Shown piece by piece: positions 60,606-64,000 of a stretch of 64,000 bases of DNA (position 1 is the first letter of the stretch; every line of letters begins with the position of its first letter). The notes beneath the pieces were generated by a model. That model was not told where the DNA came from. It did not search any database and was given only the letters and a program-made list of their open reading frames with translations. The stretch comes from Candidatus Methanimicrococcus labiotermitis. GTDB lineage: Archaea > Halobacteriota > Methanosarcinia > Methanosarcinales > Methanosarcinaceae. The stretch is taken from NCBI GenBank assembly GCA_009784005.1, contig WRCE01000005.1:1-64000 (forward strand), written 5' to 3'. A program made the translations under genes and the position numbers.

Positions 60606-61045
60606 GACCTTTCAATACGCTGACAATCAATTAATCTTTATCAATCAATTAATCTTTAACATTCTCATCATAAATCACTATCTGAGAGAGTTCACATTAA
60701 AATATTTACACGATATAACATAGATAATTTAATAGATAGATTATCATACAAAAACATAACTAAATTGTGCAATAATATAACTTAACGTTATAATAACATA
60801 CATATATTTCATGGAAATACAACTATGTTTCTTAGAAAATATAGCTCAGCTGCATGATAATATGTTCTTGCATACGATAACGTATATATAACATGCAATA
60901 TTTTTTTACCATAACCAATTGTCGTAAAGAAATTGTGCATAAAAAACAGAAGCGGTCTGTTGACGGATCGAAAATCTGTATGATTTCTTTTTTTTCAGTA
61001 TTATTTCTCATTGAACCGGGTAATCCATATGAGGAGATTTAGGAG

Positions 61046-61099
61046 ATGACTAAATCGAAGGGGATGATACGATCGTCACAGAAATTAGGAACAGTATGA
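61046..61099 (+). CDS. Short leader ORF (17 codons) whose TGA overlaps the ATG of the next gene
   Basis: MTKSKGMIRSSQKLGTV*; preceded by gaggagatttaggag; stop at 61097-61099 overlaps ATG 61096-61098. Confidence 0.4.
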   Translation: MTKSKGMIRSSQKLGTV

Positions 61100-62283
61100 C
61101 TAACAAAAATTTAACTGACATCTACGGGATAGGCGCGGCAATCAGTAAACGCTTAGGGGAGCAAGGGATTGTCACGGTTGAGGATTTGCAGAAAAAAACA
61201 AAGACGAGAAACAACCGTGAAACTTTAGCCTCGAATATCAAAATTAATGTAAGAACCGTATACATTTGGGCGAAGCAAGCGGATTTGATGCGCGTCGAAG
61301 GAATTGACGCGGTTTATTCCAGAATTTTGGTTGAATCGGGCGTCCGACACATAGAGGATTTGGCCGCCGCGAATACGAAAGTTTTATTTCAGCTTATTGA
61401 AAGTTCCAACATTTCTTACCAAAAACCTTTTGCGGCAGCCAATTTAGACGCTTGGAAAGCGGAAGCCGCCGAATTAAAATATGATTTTGTACCGGAACCG
61501 GATGACCTGCCTTTAGATTTGCTCTTCAGAAGGAGTTCTTCGCGCAGTGAACTGACTCAGGCTGAGAGAGATGCCATTCATCAACAATTCCTCCTCGCCG
61601 AGGAACAAAATTCAAATAACGCCGACAAGCCGGCAAGCGCTGCAAGCAGCGGCCTTTTGCAACCAAAAACAGTCGGGAGCGGTTTTTACTTCGGCTTGGG
61701 CGAGATGATTGCGGAAATGGGCCGCGGCGTTGCTCAAGCGCAGCACGAACTTGACATGAGTTCCCTCGCGGTTCAGCAATACATTGACGCGGATGAAAAC
61801 CTGAGCCAATACGGCATCGCTGCCACGTGGTATGCCCTGCCGGAAACCACATTTACGATTAAAGTGGACTACGCCGTCGTTAAAGAAGAAACGGAAGAAG
61901 GCGAGATTCAGAGTGACGGGAAGTCTGTCAAAGGAATTCTCAACACGATGCGGATTGCGCCGATCAACGCCAAATATCAAAACTATTTTAAAAGCACGGC
62001 AAGCATTGAAAGCGAGTTGAAGTTCAAGATTGTGCCGGTCCCGCCGCCCGCAAAAGTCAATGACGCCGTTTTAGTTCCCGACCTTTCAGACCTCAGCGTT
62101 GAAGAAGCAAAAGAAGTCATCATCGCCTCACTTTTAAGAGTCGGCGCCTTAGAACGCATCGCGGGGCCGACAGACAACGGCAAAGACACGCAGGTGTTCA
62201 TGCAGTCAAAAGAAGCCGGAACGGAAGCGAAGAGAAACGATATCATAAGCATTGCCTACTATGAGGCTGACGGGGAGGAATAA
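61096..62283 (+). CDS. Hypothetical protein: N-terminal DUF4332/HhH-like region, middle domain shared with neighbours, C-terminal PASTA-like domain
   Basis: LTDIYGIGAAISKRLGEQGIVTVEDLQKKT; GLGEMIAEMGRGVAQAQHELDMSSLAVQQYI; VPDLSDLSVEEAKEVIIASLLRVGALERIAGPTDNGKDTQVFMQSKEAGTEAKRNDIISIAYYE. Confidence 0.7.
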   Translation: MTNKNLTDIYGIGAAISKRLGEQGIVTVEDLQKKTKTRNNRETLASNIKINVRTVYIWAKQADLMRVEGIDAVYSRILVESGVRHIEDLAAANTKVLFQLIESSNISYQKPFAAANLDAWKAEAAELKYDFVPEPDDLPLDLLFRRSSSRSELTQAERDAIHQQFLLAEEQNSNNADKPASAASSGLLQPKTVGSGFYFGLGEMIAEMGRGVAQAQHELDMSSLAVQQYIDADENLSQYGIAATWYALPETTFTIKVDYAVVKEETEEGEIQSDGKSVKGILNTMRIAPINAKYQNYFKSTASIESELKFKIVPVPPPAKVNDAVLVPDLSDLSVEEAKEVIIASLLRVGALERIAGPTDNGKDTQVFMQSKEAGTEAKRNDIISIAYYEADGEE

Positions 62284-62285
62284 GC

Positions 62286-62930
62286 ATGGCGGAAAAAAGA
62301 TACGCGACGAGTTTTGCCGAGAACGCGGCGATTCAGAATCAGTTAGAGGAAGTCATCAAAGAACTGGAAAGAGAAAGAGCTTCAGCCGCCGCGACTCAAA
62401 GACAATTAACTGCGTTATTGGAAGGAGCCGATGCGGACAACGTTCTGCTTCAAGAAAAAGTCAGAATCCAAGTGCTAAATACTGCCTTAACGACTGAAAT
62501 CGGATTAAAAACCAATCAGTTGATTACGCTGGAATCGGACTTGGATAAAGCAAAGCGCGACTTGACAATCGCCAACAGCAATTTGAGCGATATAAATACC
62601 TTATTCGTGAGCGAACAAGCCGCTAAAGCGGAAGTGGAACGCAGGCTGGACACCATGGACAAAAATGTGCAGGCCTCCTTTGAAATGAAGGACCTTGCCA
62701 AGTATCTCACCGGCGTTATTGATGAGTTTAACAATTCAGCCAATACAGGAGACGCGTCTGTAAATTATATCATCAAGGAGCTGGACTTGGAGATGAAGGC
62801 GTATGTCGCCAAAACCGACAACGGCCAGCTGAGAATGTCGGCCCCGAGCTTATCCGCCAACAGCGAAGAAGCCTTAAGCCGTATCAAATTTACGATTGGC
62901 GCGGTACCGAAAGATATCACGCCTGAATAA
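62286..62930 (+). CDS. Hypothetical coiled-coil protein
   Basis: Starts 2 nt after the upstream stop; long heptad-like region then KELDLEMKAYVAKTDNGQLRMSAPSLSANSEEALSRIKFTIGAVPK. Confidence 0.7.
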   Translation: MAEKRYATSFAENAAIQNQLEEVIKELERERASAAATQRQLTALLEGADADNVLLQEKVRIQVLNTALTTEIGLKTNQLITLESDLDKAKRDLTIANSNLSDINTLFVSEQAAKAEVERRLDTMDKNVQASFEMKDLAKYLTGVIDEFNNSANTGDASVNYIIKELDLEMKAYVAKTDNGQLRMSAPSLSANSEEALSRIKFTIGAVPKDITPE

Positions 62931-62954
62931 TCAACAAAACGTGTGTCGTAAAAA

Positions 62955-63085
62955 AAAATGTGTAAATTGTATGTAAATTGTGTGTAAAATTGTATGTAAA
63001 TTGTGTGTAAAATTGTATGTAAAATTGTATGTAAAATTGTATGTAAAATTGTAAATTGTATGTAAATTGTGTGTAAAATAATAGG
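62955..63085. repeat. Tandem repeat of atgtaaattgtgtgtaaaattgt-type units
   Basis: Direct reading. Confidence 0.93.
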
Positions 63086-63094
63086 TGAATCAAA

Positions 63095-63598
63095 ATGAGT
63101 GTAGGTCAAGATTTGTTAGATGTACCGTTTGGGGACATGGTTCTCCAACTGGCCCTCGCCATCGCCCAAGGTCAGTTTGAAATGGATAAAGTGTGCTGTG
63201 AAATCGCCAAAATGATGGGGACAGAAGAGATTAAACTGACAAACGTGAGTACCGGCAAAGAAGTCAAAACAACGCTTCTCGGCGCAGGTTTCCAGCCCAC
63301 GTTTTATCAGTTTACCGATACCATCATCGAAGTCAAGATGGCGATATCCATGCAGAAAAGTACCGACGCGAATGTCAACGTCAAAACAAAGGCCGGCTTT
63401 GGAGTCTTCTCCGCTTCGGTAAACGCTTCGTATTCGTCAAAGTATTCATACAGCGTTGACGGCTCAAGCCTTTTGAGAACAAAGATTACGCCTCTCCCGC
63501 CAAATCCCACTCTTCAGGGACTCATCGGATTAAAGTCTGAATCCGCGGTAGGGTCTTCAACAGAATCTTCATCCGGAACGTCAACCGAAAGCACGTGA
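63095..63598 (+). CDS. Hypothetical protein, paralog A of the edge cluster
   Basis: MSVGQDLLDVPFGDMVLQLALAIAQGQFEMDKVCCEIAKMMG...TTLLGAGFQPTFYQFTDTIIEVKMAISMQ. Confidence 0.75.
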   Translation: MSVGQDLLDVPFGDMVLQLALAIAQGQFEMDKVCCEIAKMMGTEEIKLTNVSTGKEVKTTLLGAGFQPTFYQFTDTIIEVKMAISMQKSTDANVNVKTKAGFGVFSASVNASYSSKYSYSVDGSSLLRTKITPLPPNPTLQGLIGLKSESAVGSSTESSSGTSTEST

Positions 63599-63688
63599 GC
63601 GGATTTTCAAAAGAAGTGAAAAGGATTTATGAAACGATTTAAAAATTTTGAAAAAAATTCTAAACGATAACAGAAGGAGTAATGAGAT

Positions 63689-64000
63689 ATGTTTTCAAAT
63701 ATAAATGTCGGCCAAAAATTGTTGGATGTGCCTTTCCCGGAAATGATTTACAACATGGCATCAGCCATTGCCGAAAGTCAGCTCAGGTTGGACAGAGCGA
63801 GCATTGAAATACTGAGGCAAATGGGTGACAAAACAAACCACCCCGTCTCTCTTCCGAGGATTAAATTAGACAGCAGCGGAGATATTGTCGGTGACGCTGA
63901 CGATGAAATGATAACATCCATGATCGGCGCAGGCTTTCAGCCTACGTTTTATCAGTTTGTCGAAACCATGATTGAAGTTCAGATGGCTGTCAGTTTCGTG
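63689..64000 (+). CDS. Hypothetical protein, paralog B (truncated by window end)
   Basis: MFSNINVGQKLLDVPFPEMIYNMASAIAESQLRLDRASIEILRQMG...MIGAGFQPTFYQFVETMIEVQMAVSFV; SD agaaggag upstream; not in the ORF track because it is open-ended. Confidence 0.75.
   Translation, partial: MFSNINVGQKLLDVPFPEMIYNMASAIAESQLRLDRASIEILRQMGDKTNHPVSLPRIKLDSSGDIVGDADDEMITSMIGAGFQPTFYQFVETMIEVQMAVSFV

Overview
The window looks like a chromosomal segment of a methanogenic archaeon, probably Methanosarcinales. This is inferred from gene content: G1P dehydrogenase, a UPF0179 protein, SMC-ScpA-ScpB, a DmrB-like flavoprotein, GatD, ArcS, Hef, two archaeal-style phosphoglycerate mutases, HemB/HemL/HemC, PyrD/PyrK, an aconitase-X/UbiD mevalonate module and FmdE. 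I recognised no rRNA, tRNA, transposase, integrase or true CRISPR array. The strongest window-wide pattern is that most intergenic spacers carry a short tandem repeat with a unit private to that locus (9-33 bp). The same process appears to have produced in-frame repeat insertions or tails in housekeeping proteins (ScpA, ScpB, Hef, ArcS, AcnX, radical SAM, PyrK N-terminus, ferritin-like protein). Other points of interest: (i) an uncharacterised gene cluster at the right edge (61.0-64.0 kb), in which a DUF4332-like/PASTA-like protein, a coiled-coil protein and two paralogous proteins share an 'M(I/V)xxMAxAIAxxQxxxD' helix and a 'GAGFQPTFYQFxxTxIEVxMAxS' motif, with a 17-codon leader ORF in front; (ii) a CobN-like chelatase with a signal peptide and a C-terminal membrane anchor; (iii) a stand-alone encapsulin-type ferritin-like protein with a histone-H1-like Ala/Lys/Pro tail; (iv) a ClpP-like/SDH-type protease coupled to a 61-aa ORF; (v) a degenerate DUF4013 fragment beside an 18-bp perfect palindrome. 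All family calls are by eye; no database searches were run.
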